Shown here one piece after another: positions 44,631 through 53,419 of a DNA stretch of 64,000 nt. The DNA is from CAWHJB01 sp963698715 (lineage in GTDB: Bacteria; Chloroflexota; Anaerolineae; Anaerolineales; UBA4823). The stretch's first letter is position 1. Every line of letters starts with the position of its first letter. The notes below the pieces were generated by a model that worked only from the letters and a program-made list of their open reading frames with translations, was not told the DNA's origin and searched no databases. The stretch lies in NCBI GenBank assembly GCA_963698715.1, contig CAVORW010000007.1:62001-126000 (forward strand), read 5' to 3'. The position numbers and the translations under genes are program-made.

Positions 44631-45627
44631 TCAGGATAAGGATTTGGCCAATTCGGGCACCTGCTCGAGCAGGTTGGCCAGAATCTGGTCGGGTGAAATT
44701 TCATCCGCCAGTCCCTCAAAGTTCAGCAGCAGCCGATGCCGTAGAGCAGATGGAACAATGGCCCGCGCATCTTCGAATGCGACGTTGTAACGCCCGTCCA
44801 GCAGCGCAGTGACCTTCGCCCCCAATATGATCGCCTGACCACCCCTCGGCGACGATCCATAACGCACATAGCGCTTCACCAGCTCTGGGGCAGACGGGTT
44901 GTTGGGATGGCTGGCGACTACCAGCCGGGCGACGTAGTCGCCAATATGGCTGGCAATTGGCACCAGGCGGGCCAGTTCGCGCATCTGGATAATTTGGTCG
45001 CCAGATACTACTCGGTGTGCTTGCGCTCCTGGGGCCCCGGTAGTCCGTTCTAGAATTTGGGTGAGCTCGGAAGGAGATGGATAAGGAACGTTGACCTTAA
45101 ATATGAAATCGATCTAGCTGTGCCTCAGGCAGGGGATACGTACCTTCCATCTCTAATGGGTTTTGGGTGGCTAATACGAAGAAAGGTTCCTGCAGCTGGT
45201 AAGTGCGCTTGGCTACGGTGACAGAGTGCTCTTGCATGGCTTCGAGCATGGCAGACTGGGTTTTTGGTGTGGCCCGGTTGATTTCATCTGCCAGAACGAG
45301 ATTCGCAAAAACGGGGCCGGGCTGAAAACGAAATTCCCGCTGCCCGTCCTGATCGATCAAAATTTCTGTCCCAACGATATCGGCCGGCATCAAATCAGGT
45401 GTGAATTGAATCCGCGAAAACGTCAGATCAAGGACTTCGCCAAAGGTACGGATCAGTATGGTCTTACCCAGCCCCGGCACGCCTTCCAGTAAGGTATGCC
45501 CGCCGCAAAGAATACTGATCAAGACATGCCGGACGACATCCCGCTGGCCTACAATGACTTTAGCGACTTCTTGCTCAATCTGGCTGGCAAACTGTCGGAA
45601 TACCTCTGGGTTGATTTCCTTGGTCAT
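44631..45627 (-). CDS. MoxR family AAA+ ATPase, interrupted by a one-base frameshift
   Basis: AAA+ ATPase, chaperone-like partner of DUF58/VWA proteins. The first part runs from the ATG at 45627 (GAGGAG upstream) with Walker A EGVPGLGKT, Walker B NLVLADEINRATPKTQSA and the sensor region VLATQNPLEMEGTYPLPEAQLDRFHI, then hits TAA at 45097-45099. Removing one T from the TTT run (plus 45099-45101) restores KVNVPYPSPSEL and a normal C-terminus to 44631, including YGSSPRG and RHRLLLNFEG. The restored protein is 331 residues, the family size. The rest of the operon is intact, so an assembly error is at least as likely as a true mutation. Confidence 0.82.
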
Positions 45628-45735
45628 ATTTGCTCCTCAGTGGTTGGCAGATAATCGTAACGAAATTATGCTTTTTAAAAACCTTGATCTATGGAATGCA
45701 GGCTGAACTAGGTCTTTTGCTTTTGGATGGCACGC

Positions 45736-47394
45736 TCAGGGGGCTAGAGAACTAAAATAATCGCGAACTAGCGCCCGTAAATGCTGCGGCACTTGGCCAC
45801 TTTCAATTGCCTGACGTATGATGTTTTCATATACGGGGAAAACTTCTGAATAAGGAATAAGGCTTTGCTCGGGGGAATTGCCGGGCGCAAGGCCTGCCTC
45901 GCCAATAATCTGTCCTGGCTGACCGCTGCCTGGAAGCTGGATATCCTGGCCCACTCCGCTGTTCAATCGTTGGGGAGCGTAGATGCTCTCGTACTCACGC
46001 TCACCACCATCCCCAGTTTGATTGCCAGTTCCGATCGGCTGGCTACCGGCTTGCGCACCACTGCCTTCCCCCTGACTCTCCCCTTGTCCTGCGCCAGCTA
46101 CGCTGGCGCCACCCGAAGTGTTGCCGTTCACCTCGCCCGCCCCACTGCTGCCCTGGCTGCTTCCGGGACCTGAATCTGCAATTTGCCCCCCGTTGTTCTG
46201 TCCGCTGCCGGTTTGGCTGCCCGAAGTTGCCTGGGCGCTGGCAGCAGACCCGGCCAAAGCCAGGTTTTGCTGACTGGCGCTTAGCTGGTCAGCCGCCTGG
46301 TTGGCTGCGTTGGCGGATGCCAGGCTGCTGGCGTGACCTGCCAGTTGTTGGGAAGCCTGGGATAATGCCTGCCCGGCCCCTGCCGGATTGCCGGATTGGA
46401 TCTCCTCAGCAGCATTCTGCAAATCTTGCGCCAGCTCCGGATTGCTGTTCGCCAGCGCGGAGGCGGCAGCTGGCAGGCTGGCCGCAAGATCCGCCCGCTG
46501 CTCTGCGTTCATGGCAGTGGGATCGATTGTCCCAAGCGCCTGAGCGGCCTCGGAAAAATCACCCGCAGCCAATTGCTGGCCAAAGGCTTCCAGGGGGCTG
46601 CTGTCCTCGGAAGCGATGGACTCTCCAGCCTCAACCAGTCCAGCCGATTGATTTAGCAATTCGTCGGGCAGTACGGTCCGCAGCGCCTGCTCAGCCTGGT
46701 TTAATGCACCAAGCGCCTCCTCCAGGCTCTGAGATGTTTCGAGTCTGCGGGCCGCCTCTTCTAGCGGCTTATCCAAGACGCTCCGTTGTTCTGCACTTAA
46801 GTTATCTGCCGCTTGAATATTTGCCTGGATTTCTTCCAATGCGTTGGCCTGTTCCTGGATGAGTTTGGTCAGATCCTGCTTCTTGAGTGCGGCCAGAAAG
46901 TAGGGTTGGTTTCTGGCGGTCAGGCTCGCAAGTAGCAGGATGATTGCCAGCGCGGCACCCAGCTCTAACCAGGGCAGCCGCCATGGCTGGCTGCTCCCAA
47001 GATCGACTTTGCGGGCGTGTTCCAGAGCGTCTTGCTGTTGTTCTGAAAGCAGGTTTTCAACGGACGGTTTCAGGTGGGAAAATTCGACTGCTGTGCTGAT
47101 TCGCTCGCGCAAATTGAAGCGGCGATCGAAATAGCGGATGGCATGTGCGCGGTTCACAGGCCACAGGTAGCCCGCCAGACCAGCAAGGCCAGGCCAGGTA
47201 ATTGCCAGACCAATCGTTATTCGGGTGTATTCGGCGAGCAGCAAGTCGGTTCGTGGAACGATCCAAAGCGCCAGAATCGTCCCCAGGATCAAACCCACCA
47301 GAAAGCCGCGTCCGGACCAGCGCAATGCCCGCTGCAGTCGGTAGCGGAGCAGCCAGCTTTGCACAATGTGATTGATTTCATCCAGTGCGTTCAC
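45736..47394 (-). CDS. Coiled-coil membrane protein of the MoxR cluster
   Basis: A 552-residue protein. Three hydrophobic segments lie near residues 28-46, 58-78 and 145-162. A long Gln/Ala/Leu-rich helical region (about 175-380) with repeated EEIQANIQAA-like heptads follows, then a Gly/Ser/Gln-rich low-complexity stretch (about 385-465). It ends in an ordered tail. It resembles the DUF4175-type proteins found in such operons, but the match is by layout only. A scaffold or adaptor role next to MoxR is inference. It ends 11 bases after the permease start region and before MoxR in transcription order. Confidence 0.72.
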   Translation of the reverse strand: MNALDEINHIVQSWLLRYRLQRALRWSGRGFLVGLILGTILALWIVPRTDLLLAEYTRITIGLAITWPGLAGLAGYLWPVNRAHAIRYFDRRFNLRERISTAVEFSHLKPSVENLLSEQQQDALEHARKVDLGSSQPWRLPWLELGAALAIILLLASLTARNQPYFLAALKKQDLTKLIQEQANALEEIQANIQAADNLSAEQRSVLDKPLEEAARRLETSQSLEEALGALNQAEQALRTVLPDELLNQSAGLVEAGESIASEDSSPLEAFGQQLAAGDFSEAAQALGTIDPTAMNAEQRADLAASLPAAASALANSNPELAQDLQNAAEEIQSGNPAGAGQALSQASQQLAGHASSLASANAANQAADQLSASQQNLALAGSAASAQATSGSQTGSGQNNGGQIADSGPGSSQGSSGAGEVNGNTSGGASVAGAGQGESQGEGSGAQAGSQPIGTGNQTGDGGEREYESIYAPQRLNSGVGQDIQLPGSGQPGQIIGEAGLAPGNSPEQSLIPYSEVFPVYENIIRQAIESGQVPQHLRALVRDYFSSLAP

Positions 47395-47404
47395 CTGACA
47401 AACC

Positions 47405-48361
47405 TCATTTCTCAGGGCGCTGCACCATCCTGGTGCTGACCAGCAACAGCACGAAGCTCAGCAGTAAATATAGAACGATATAGGGAAGCCATGGAGAAGG
47501 CAGGGGCAAAGTGTAGCCATTATTGAGCGGAAGAACGTAGAGAAACGCGCTTTGCGCTTCAAGCAGAATTATTTCAGTTGCGATGGCGGTTGCGAGCGGA
47601 TTGCTGGCAACAACGATCCAACCCAAGATTACCAGCATGGCCTGCTGAAATGTAGTGAGATTTGGGCCGCCAAAGCCGGGGTACAAAGCGGTGCCTGCGC
47701 CGAGAACTGCGATAATCATCATTGGCAGCCCAAACACCAGCAGGATCGCGAATCCGTAAGAGAGCACGGTCGAGACCAGTGTCCGCGACACAAAACTGGA
47801 GAAGAAAGTCCCTACCGCACAAAAAGTGATTGCGGTGACAATCAGAATCACAACCGCGATCAGGAACTCTTCCAGGGCAACGCCGCCGAATAAAAATGCC
47901 AGGCTTTGCAGCGGCAGTGCGCATAACAGCAGCAGCAATAAAAACATCAGTCCCGATAGGAATTTCCCCATCACCAGAGCCCGCGGAGAGAGCAAAGTCG
48001 TCCTGAGGATGTCATAGGTCTGGTGTTCACGCTCGGACGAGATGCTCCCGGCGGTCAGCGCAGGCGCTATAAAACATACCGAGAGCAATTCCAGCCAGAC
48101 CACCCCGCCAAACAGGATTTTTCCGAACAATCGCTGTTCATCAACGCTGTTAACTGGCGAGCTTGATGAAAGAAAGGTAGCGTAAATCAAACCAACAGCC
48201 GCACTGATGATGGCCACATACCCGGTCAGGGTAATGAAAGCCTTCCGGCCGCGCATCCTGCTGCGCAGCTCTTTCAAAACCAGCGGGTTGCTGTTGAGCC
48301 AGCGCCGGATCGGAGAGGGCGTTTTCGTAATTCGCCCGGTGTCACCTATCGATTCATTCAT
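47405..48361 (-). CDS. ABC-2 type transporter permease
   Basis: An about 318-residue membrane protein with six predicted helices. It carries the ABC-2 exporter hallmark SSEREHQTYDILRTTLLSPRALVMGKF between helices 2 and 3. The N-terminus is a soluble LNSNPLVLKELRSRMRGRK stretch typical of this group. An ATG at 48361 and a GTG twelve codons earlier are both possible starts; neither has a strong SD. It pairs with the ATPase at 48435-49403, 74 bases upstream. Cargo unknown. Confidence 0.83.
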   Translation of the reverse strand: MNESIGDTGRITKTPSPIRRWLNSNPLVLKELRSRMRGRKAFITLTGYVAIISAAVGLIYATFLSSSSPVNSVDEQRLFGKILFGGVVWLELLSVCFIAPALTAGSISSEREHQTYDILRTTLLSPRALVMGKFLSGLMFLLLLLLCALPLQSLAFLFGGVALEEFLIAVVILIVTAITFCAVGTFFSSFVSRTLVSTVLSYGFAILLVFGLPMMIIAVLGAGTALYPGFGGPNLTTFQQAMLVILGWIVVASNPLATAIATEIILLEAQSAFLYVLPLNNGYTLPLPSPWLPYIVLYLLLSFVLLLVSTRMVQRPEK

Positions 48362-48434
48362 GGTAGCGACTGGCTTTGCCAGTCGAATACGGCCCACACC
48401 CCTGCGTCTTGAATGGATAGATGGACAGTAAAAT

Positions 48435-49403
48435 TCATGTCACCAACCCTTTGGTTGCTCTCATGAAGACTTCTTCCAGATCACGGCTACCAGCGCTGAA
48501 GCTGATCACCGGAATTTGGGCTTCTACAAGCGAAGCCAGGATGCTGGACATCGCCGCTTCGTCGCCTGCAAACTCAACCATCAGCCTGAAGCGCGGGCTG
48601 GTACCAGGGCCTCGGGAACCGTTAGCGCCGTTAGAGAGGTCCACGCCGGCGACCCCTGGCAAACTTAATAGCAGCTGGCGCGCTTCTTCAAGTTTGCCCA
48701 ACAAGGCAATTTCGATTTTCCGGCGTGGCATCAACTGTTGTTGGAGTTCTTCCAGTGCGCCCACGGCCACCAGCTCACCCGCCTCCAGGATCGCGACTCG
48801 GCTGCAGATCTCAGCCACATCGGCCAGGATATGAGTTGAGAAGAAGATCGTTTTACCCATACTGGCCAGCTCTACCAGCAGTTCGCGAATCTCAACCCTG
48901 GCTCGCGGGTCTAAACCGGAGGCAGGCTCGTCCAGAATCAAAACTTGAGGATCGTGCACCAGGGTGCGAGCAAGGCTCAGACGCTGTTTCATGCCGCGTG
49001 AGAGTTTATCAACCATATCATCTTGACGATGGTTGAGTTCAACCAGTTCCAATAAGTCCGTAATTAAAGCAGGACGATCGGTAGCAGAGATTTGATAGCA
49101 GGCCCCAAAAAAATCCAGATATTCAGCCACGGTCATATCGTTATAAACCCCGAAGAAGTCTGGCATATAACCGATCGCTCGCCGGATTGCGTTGGGTTTT
49201 TCCCTGACGGATTGGCCGGCAATTTTCACATCGCCTTCAGTCGGCTGCAAAAGCCCGGTCATCATTCGGATTGTACTGGTTTTTCCAGCCCCGTTCGGGC
49301 CGACAAAACCAAACAACTCACCTGCTTCGATCTGTAAACTGAGGCGGTTTACAGCCAGCCGGGTACCATATCTTTTGCTGAGGTTGGATATTTCAATCAT
49401 CAC
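48435..49403 (-). CDS. ABC transporter ATP-binding protein (GldA/CcmA-like)
   Basis: A 322-residue ATPase. Walker A is GPNGAGKTS near residues 35-43, the signature is the LSRGMKQ variant, Walker B is VLILDEPASGLDP and the switch His is in FFSTHIL. The C-terminal extension (about 215-322) has a small beta domain. It resembles ATPases of ABC-2 exporters such as gliding-associated GldA, without proof of that role. It drives the permease that follows. Confidence 0.88.
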   Translation of the reverse strand: MMIEISNLSKRYGTRLAVNRLSLQIEAGELFGFVGPNGAGKTSTIRMMTGLLQPTEGDVKIAGQSVREKPNAIRRAIGYMPDFFGVYNDMTVAEYLDFFGACYQISATDRPALITDLLELVELNHRQDDMVDKLSRGMKQRLSLARTLVHDPQVLILDEPASGLDPRARVEIRELLVELASMGKTIFFSTHILADVAEICSRVAILEAGELVAVGALEELQQQLMPRRKIEIALLGKLEEARQLLLSLPGVAGVDLSNGANGSRGPGTSPRFRLMVEFAGDEAAMSSILASLVEAQIPVISFSAGSRDLEEVFMRATKGLVT

Positions 49404-49518
49404 TGCTATCTATCCTAACATGGCTTGCTCGAGAATGATATTGGGAGGTTGAAAAGATATCCAGCCGCCCTTTCTTCCCGAAAGATCTTTTATCAAGGTG
49501 GAAAGGCCATGCCTATTT

Positions 49519-51948
49519 TCAGGGATTCACTGTTAGGGTGAAATCTGCGCGTTCGATTGGAAAATATGCTCCGCTGCTGGGCTGTTCCAATCGCAGCCGG
49601 ATTTCACCATTCACACCCACAAAACGCTGGGGATCAGTAATGACCGAATCTCCCCAGTTTACATCTGGTAAAAGCACCCAATTTGCGCGTTCATAGTCCC
49701 ATAGATACTGGTTGAACCCGGTTGGGCCTTGGTTTTCGTAGCTTTTCAGGTGCAAAGTCAGCTGGCTGACTTCAGAATACGGGATCGGCTGAGCGAGCAT
49801 GTACTGGATGCTGAAATCCCCGCCCTCCAGATAGCCATCGTAGGGGCTGGGATTGAAAACCCCGCTAGCTGCATCCAATACACTCCAGGTAAAAAGGCCT
49901 GGGGTCAGGGCAACAGGCCCATCCATTTTTTGGAGGGTCGGGTGCAAGGCAACGACATACAAAGTCGTATCGCTGCTCCGGAACAGTTGATCGACGAATT
50001 GCAATGGCAGGGGGCTGGTATCGCTCCAGCCCACCAGGTAAATCCCACCCCCGCGGCTGTTTGGGTTGGAATAACCGGAAATCGCATTCAGTAAGCTGAA
50101 GCGCCGGTAGGTCTCCTGGTCGCGATAATAGTCGCCCGGACCGAGTAAATCAGAAGCAAGGCTGTCAATGCCTGCGTATGGTGGGTAGTACGAGCTGGGC
50201 TGGCCGGAGTAGTTGCCGGTGTCGGGAACTGGTTGATAACTGGCCCGATCATTGTCGGATAAGCCAATTTTAAATTGCTGTTGGTCTCCCGGCGCGAAAG
50301 TTCCGATTTGCCAGGTCTCTCCTGGGGAAAGCAGGATCGCGCTCTGCAATGTCAGGTTGGATTGATTTTGGAGTTCGCCTTCCAGGGTGATACCCTGGCT
50401 GGTCAGCTGGATGGTTAAGCTGCCCTGGATGGCCGGGGAGGGAATTTTTCCTTCCAACCCAAATGCATTGATACCCGCTACATCGATTCGCATGTCCACT
50501 ACCCGAGTGTTTTCATCCGGGGTGGTTTCAAACAGCCATCCGCCTGCGGGCGCCAGATTGGGTTGGTTGGGGATAGGATGAAGTAGGAAGTTCCGATCTA
50601 TTTCGAGGTTATAGCTCGCACGGTCAGGCGAATAAACCCCCATCAGACCATACACATCGGCTTGTTGAGCATCGGGCCAGACCTGGACAACTGCCAGCCG
50701 GCTAACGACTGGATCTTTTCCTCGTCCCTGGCTGCCAATGATAAAAGCCAGCATGCTGAATACAACAACCAGGATGGGTATACTAATCCAGGCCAATTCT
50801 TTACGTTTTAACCGGCGTAAGATCAGGTAATTGACCGGGCCTAAGGCGATGAGGTATACGAGCAGAAAACCACACAGCAAATTAATCGGGGGTAAATCCA
50901 GCTCGGGAAGTGCAGCCACCGCGTTGCCTGCTGAATCCCAGGCTTGAAAACTCCCCGCCCAAACTGGAGAGCTGGCTCCTGCACTCACTATCTGCTCATA
51001 GATGCGAAGCATCCCTCCCCAGCTCTTGAGGGGTTCGAGACTCGGGTCAGCAGTCAGATAAAAAACGGATCCTGCGCCGTGACGGCCCTGGATCAACACA
51101 GGCTTTTCAGCCATCTCGATCAATATTTCTGCAGATGGCTCCAGATCGCCAACCGCTAGAACGGTCTCACCGGGCAGGTCGAAAAGACCGGACACGATTT
51201 CGCTTTGCTTAGGATGAAATGGAAGAAGATCGTCGATTCCGGCAGCCGTTTTTTTCCAGTTTGGACCACCGGTGACGATCAATCCGCCGCCGCCAGTTAT
51301 CCAGCCGTCCAGAGCCTCGATCTGGCGGATCGTCAGACTGCCCGCATCCAGATCTGAGAGCACCAGAAAATCCAATGCATGCCAGGCAGGAGACCGGTCG
51401 GGCAAATCGCCAGCCGTCAAGCGGGCGACGGCAGCCCGCCCATTGGATGGATCTAGCTCTGACAGCAGGTTGAAAATGGATGGGCTGCCAGACAGGATGC
51501 CAAACAACCGGTCGTTTTGCGTGATGCAATTGACAGAAGCCGTTGTTTGGGCAATGATCTGGCGATTCTCGACCAATTGGACTTCAATCTCGGTCTGGTA
51601 ACTTTCTGGCCGGAAATAAATGTAGGTTACTTTATTAGAGTTCGACGGTAAACTGATCGGTTGGGTGTAGAGAGTAGGGGTGCTGTTGAAACTGTTGCTG
51701 CGGATCTGTAGACTGGCATCCAACCCTTCGCCCAGATTTTCAAGCGATACTTGAACCGGAATCCAATCTCCATCTTTACATAAGCCATCGAACCCGGCCT
51801 GGGCAGACATTCGAAGGTCTCTATTAGATTGAGCGAGTGCAATGGATTGAAAAACCGCTGGAAATGGTGACAATATCATCAGCGCTGAGAGGCAGCTGCC
51901 TAAGAACAAGGCCAACAGGGTTAACTTGTACCTGATCATTAGTTTCAT
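49519..51948 (-). CDS. Exported membrane-anchored protein with GATase-like domain
   Basis: An 809-residue protein. A signal peptide (about 1-40) leads to a beta-sandwich domain, then a glutamine-amidotransferase-like Rossmann segment (LDFLVLSDLD, then ITGGGGLIVTGGP near 215-235) without a catalytic Cys. Two helices near residues 355-378 and 390-412 (LLCGFLLVYLIALGPVNYLIL and IPILVVVFSMLAFII) are followed by a second large extracytoplasmic domain. The layout resembles GldG-like or DUF4350-type proteins next to ABC exporters. It is the first gene of the MoxR-VWA cluster. Confidence 0.75.
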   Translation of the reverse strand: MKLMIRYKLTLLALFLGSCLSALMILSPFPAVFQSIALAQSNRDLRMSAQAGFDGLCKDGDWIPVQVSLENLGEGLDASLQIRSNSFNSTPTLYTQPISLPSNSNKVTYIYFRPESYQTEIEVQLVENRQIIAQTTASVNCITQNDRLFGILSGSPSIFNLLSELDPSNGRAAVARLTAGDLPDRSPAWHALDFLVLSDLDAGSLTIRQIEALDGWITGGGGLIVTGGPNWKKTAAGIDDLLPFHPKQSEIVSGLFDLPGETVLAVGDLEPSAEILIEMAEKPVLIQGRHGAGSVFYLTADPSLEPLKSWGGMLRIYEQIVSAGASSPVWAGSFQAWDSAGNAVAALPELDLPPINLLCGFLLVYLIALGPVNYLILRRLKRKELAWISIPILVVVFSMLAFIIGSQGRGKDPVVSRLAVVQVWPDAQQADVYGLMGVYSPDRASYNLEIDRNFLLHPIPNQPNLAPAGGWLFETTPDENTRVVDMRIDVAGINAFGLEGKIPSPAIQGSLTIQLTSQGITLEGELQNQSNLTLQSAILLSPGETWQIGTFAPGDQQQFKIGLSDNDRASYQPVPDTGNYSGQPSSYYPPYAGIDSLASDLLGPGDYYRDQETYRRFSLLNAISGYSNPNSRGGGIYLVGWSDTSPLPLQFVDQLFRSSDTTLYVVALHPTLQKMDGPVALTPGLFTWSVLDAASGVFNPSPYDGYLEGGDFSIQYMLAQPIPYSEVSQLTLHLKSYENQGPTGFNQYLWDYERANWVLLPDVNWGDSVITDPQRFVGVNGEIRLRLEQPSSGAYFPIERADFTLTVNP

Positions 51949-51989
51949 AGGCCCGCGACCAGCCGCTCAGTATTAGAAGTCATAAGACC

Positions 51990-52019
51990 TTTATACTACA
52001 TCCAATCGGATTACGTAAA
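51990..52019 (-). promoter_or_regulatory. Candidate promoter of the MoxR-VWA cluster
   Basis: Minus strand TTTACG (52014-52019), 18-base spacer, TATAAA (51990-51995), 42 bases before the first gene. It is a moderate match. Confidence 0.45.
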
Positions 52020-52114
52020 TACGAAATATATCACCAAAACTGGTAACTGCTCAGTAGTTTTCTCGGCAGATCTCTTCTATTGATCTGGGAAGCACACCAT
52101 TTGTCGCGCTGATT

Positions 52115-52123
52115 TGCTATAAT
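52115..52123 (+). promoter_or_regulatory. Extended -10 promoter directly before a start codon (leaderless)
   Basis: TTGCTATAAT gives TGn-TATAAT with TATAAT at 52118-52123. The ATG of the next gene starts at 52130, where transcription should begin, so the mRNA would lack a 5' leader. No Shine-Dalgarno fits in the gap. Confidence 0.6.
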
Positions 52124-52129
52124 CCTGTT

Positions 52130-52990
52130 ATGCCAAATCGTACCCAACTTCCCTTAATTGTCGGTTTTGTCGCCGATTTAATGTTCTCTGCGAGGATCGA
52201 GTCCACTGCTCAGCGTTTGAAATTTGACGTCCACTGGATCGAAACGGCAGATCAGATCGCGCCAGGCGATCCTCAAAGGTTGGCGCGCGTTTCAGCCGAG
52301 CCTGTGTCTGGCTCAGCTGCTGAACTGATCGATCAACTTAGCCGCAGGCATCCAGCGCTGATCATGATTGACCTCGGTAATTCGGCGATCCCCTGGCGGG
52401 ATTGGCTACCGCTGATTAAATCAGTTCCGGCAACCCGCCGAATCCCGGTCATTTGTTTTGGGTCTCACGTAGATGTGGATACCATGAAAATGGCACGCAG
52501 CTGTGGCGCAGACGCGGTTTTAGCTCGCTCTCGTTTTGTCAAGGATTTACCTGACCTGATCTTGCGTTATGCTCGCATTCCCGATTATGCTGCTGTCGAA
52601 GCCGCCTGCAAGCAGCCTTTGTCGAGCCTGGCCCTGCAAGGACTGGAAGAGTTTAATCGAGGCGAATATTTCGAGTCACACGAATCATTGGAAGACGCCT
52701 GGAATGAAGACCAATCTGCCGGGCGTGATCTTTACCGCGCGGTGTTACAGGTCGCGGTAGCTTATCTACAGATCAAGCGGGGCAATTATCCCGGAGCAGT
52801 AAAAATGTTTTTCAGGGTGCGCCAGTGGATTGATCCTCTGCCGGATACCTGCCGGGGTATAAATATCGCCCAATTGAGAGCGGATGCCGAGCAAGTACGA
52901 CTTTCGTTATTGGCACTCGGAGCAGATAAGATTTCCGACTTTGATCATAGCCATTTCAGGCCGGTGATTTATGAGGTCCAAAATGATTAG
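52130..52990 (+). CDS. Receiver-like domain fused to DUF309
   Basis: A 286-residue protein. The N-terminal 150 residues look like a response-regulator receiver: ALIMIDLGN places Asp81 at the phospho-acceptor position, IPVICFGSH is strand 4 and GADAVLARSRF is strand 5 with Arg in place of the usual Lys. The C-terminal part is DUF309 with FNRGEYFESHESLEDAW (His184-Glu185) and YRAVLQVAVAYLQIKRGNYPGAVKMF. DUF309 is usually a stand-alone helical protein of unknown function. The gene probably has a leaderless mRNA. It overlaps the next gene by eight bases. Confidence 0.8.
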   Translation: MPNRTQLPLIVGFVADLMFSARIESTAQRLKFDVHWIETADQIAPGDPQRLARVSAEPVSGSAAELIDQLSRRHPALIMIDLGNSAIPWRDWLPLIKSVPATRRIPVICFGSHVDVDTMKMARSCGADAVLARSRFVKDLPDLILRYARIPDYAAVEAACKQPLSSLALQGLEEFNRGEYFESHESLEDAWNEDQSAGRDLYRAVLQVAVAYLQIKRGNYPGAVKMFFRVRQWIDPLPDTCRGINIAQLRADAEQVRLSLLALGADKISDFDHSHFRPVIYEVQND

Positions 52991-53402
52991 CCTTGCCCTG
53001 GCTGCCGAATTGAAAGCTGCTGGTTTGCAATGGCAGCCAGCTTTGCACGATTTTTTTGCACTACCCGACCGCCTGATGGATGATAAGCTGTTTGTTATCA
53101 GCGATTTACTGGCCAACATCGAGCAATTGCAGGGAACCCAGATTGTCAGTTTTCAGGGTACCCCGGAATGGGCCTTGGATTATCTGGTCACGTCCGACGT
53201 GGTTTGGGTACCGACTGAAACTCAGCTGCGCCAGCGCTTAGAATCGGGCTTGTTAGCGAGCGGCGGGTTGGATCTGACCCTGAACACCACCATTGCGAGT
53301 GTTCGATTAAAGTTTGTGTACCGCGGTCAGGGATTGAGTTTCGAAGCCCGAGATGCCCAGGAGGTTTATGCCCGGGCACTACTTTACCTGTTGCAAAATT
53401 GA
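52983..53402 (+). CDS. Small conserved protein coupled to the DUF309 fusion
   Basis: A 139-residue soluble protein starting MISLALAAELKAAGLQWQP. It has an LxxAGLxWxPxxHDFFxLPD start and a central PEWALDYLVTSDVVWVPTETQLRQRLE. The ATG overlaps the upstream stop (ATGATTAG) and has GAGG six bases before it, so it is translated from the same mRNA. No family function is recognised. The neighbouring receiver-DUF309 protein is its likely partner. Confidence 0.75.
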   Translation: MISLALAAELKAAGLQWQPALHDFFALPDRLMDDKLFVISDLLANIEQLQGTQIVSFQGTPEWALDYLVTSDVVWVPTETQLRQRLESGLLASGGLDLTLNTTIASVRLKFVYRGQGLSFEARDAQEVYARALLYLLQN

Positions 53403-53419
53403 CCTTTTTGCAGCCATTG

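Noticed and set aside
45090..45110. Programmed frameshift in moxR
   Set aside because: No slippery heptamer or downstream structure; a one-base indel in a T run is simpler.
45930..46220. Apparent DNA repeat in the coiled-coil gene
   Set aside because: It is low-complexity Gly/Ser/Gln/Ala coding sequence, not a true tandem repeat unit.
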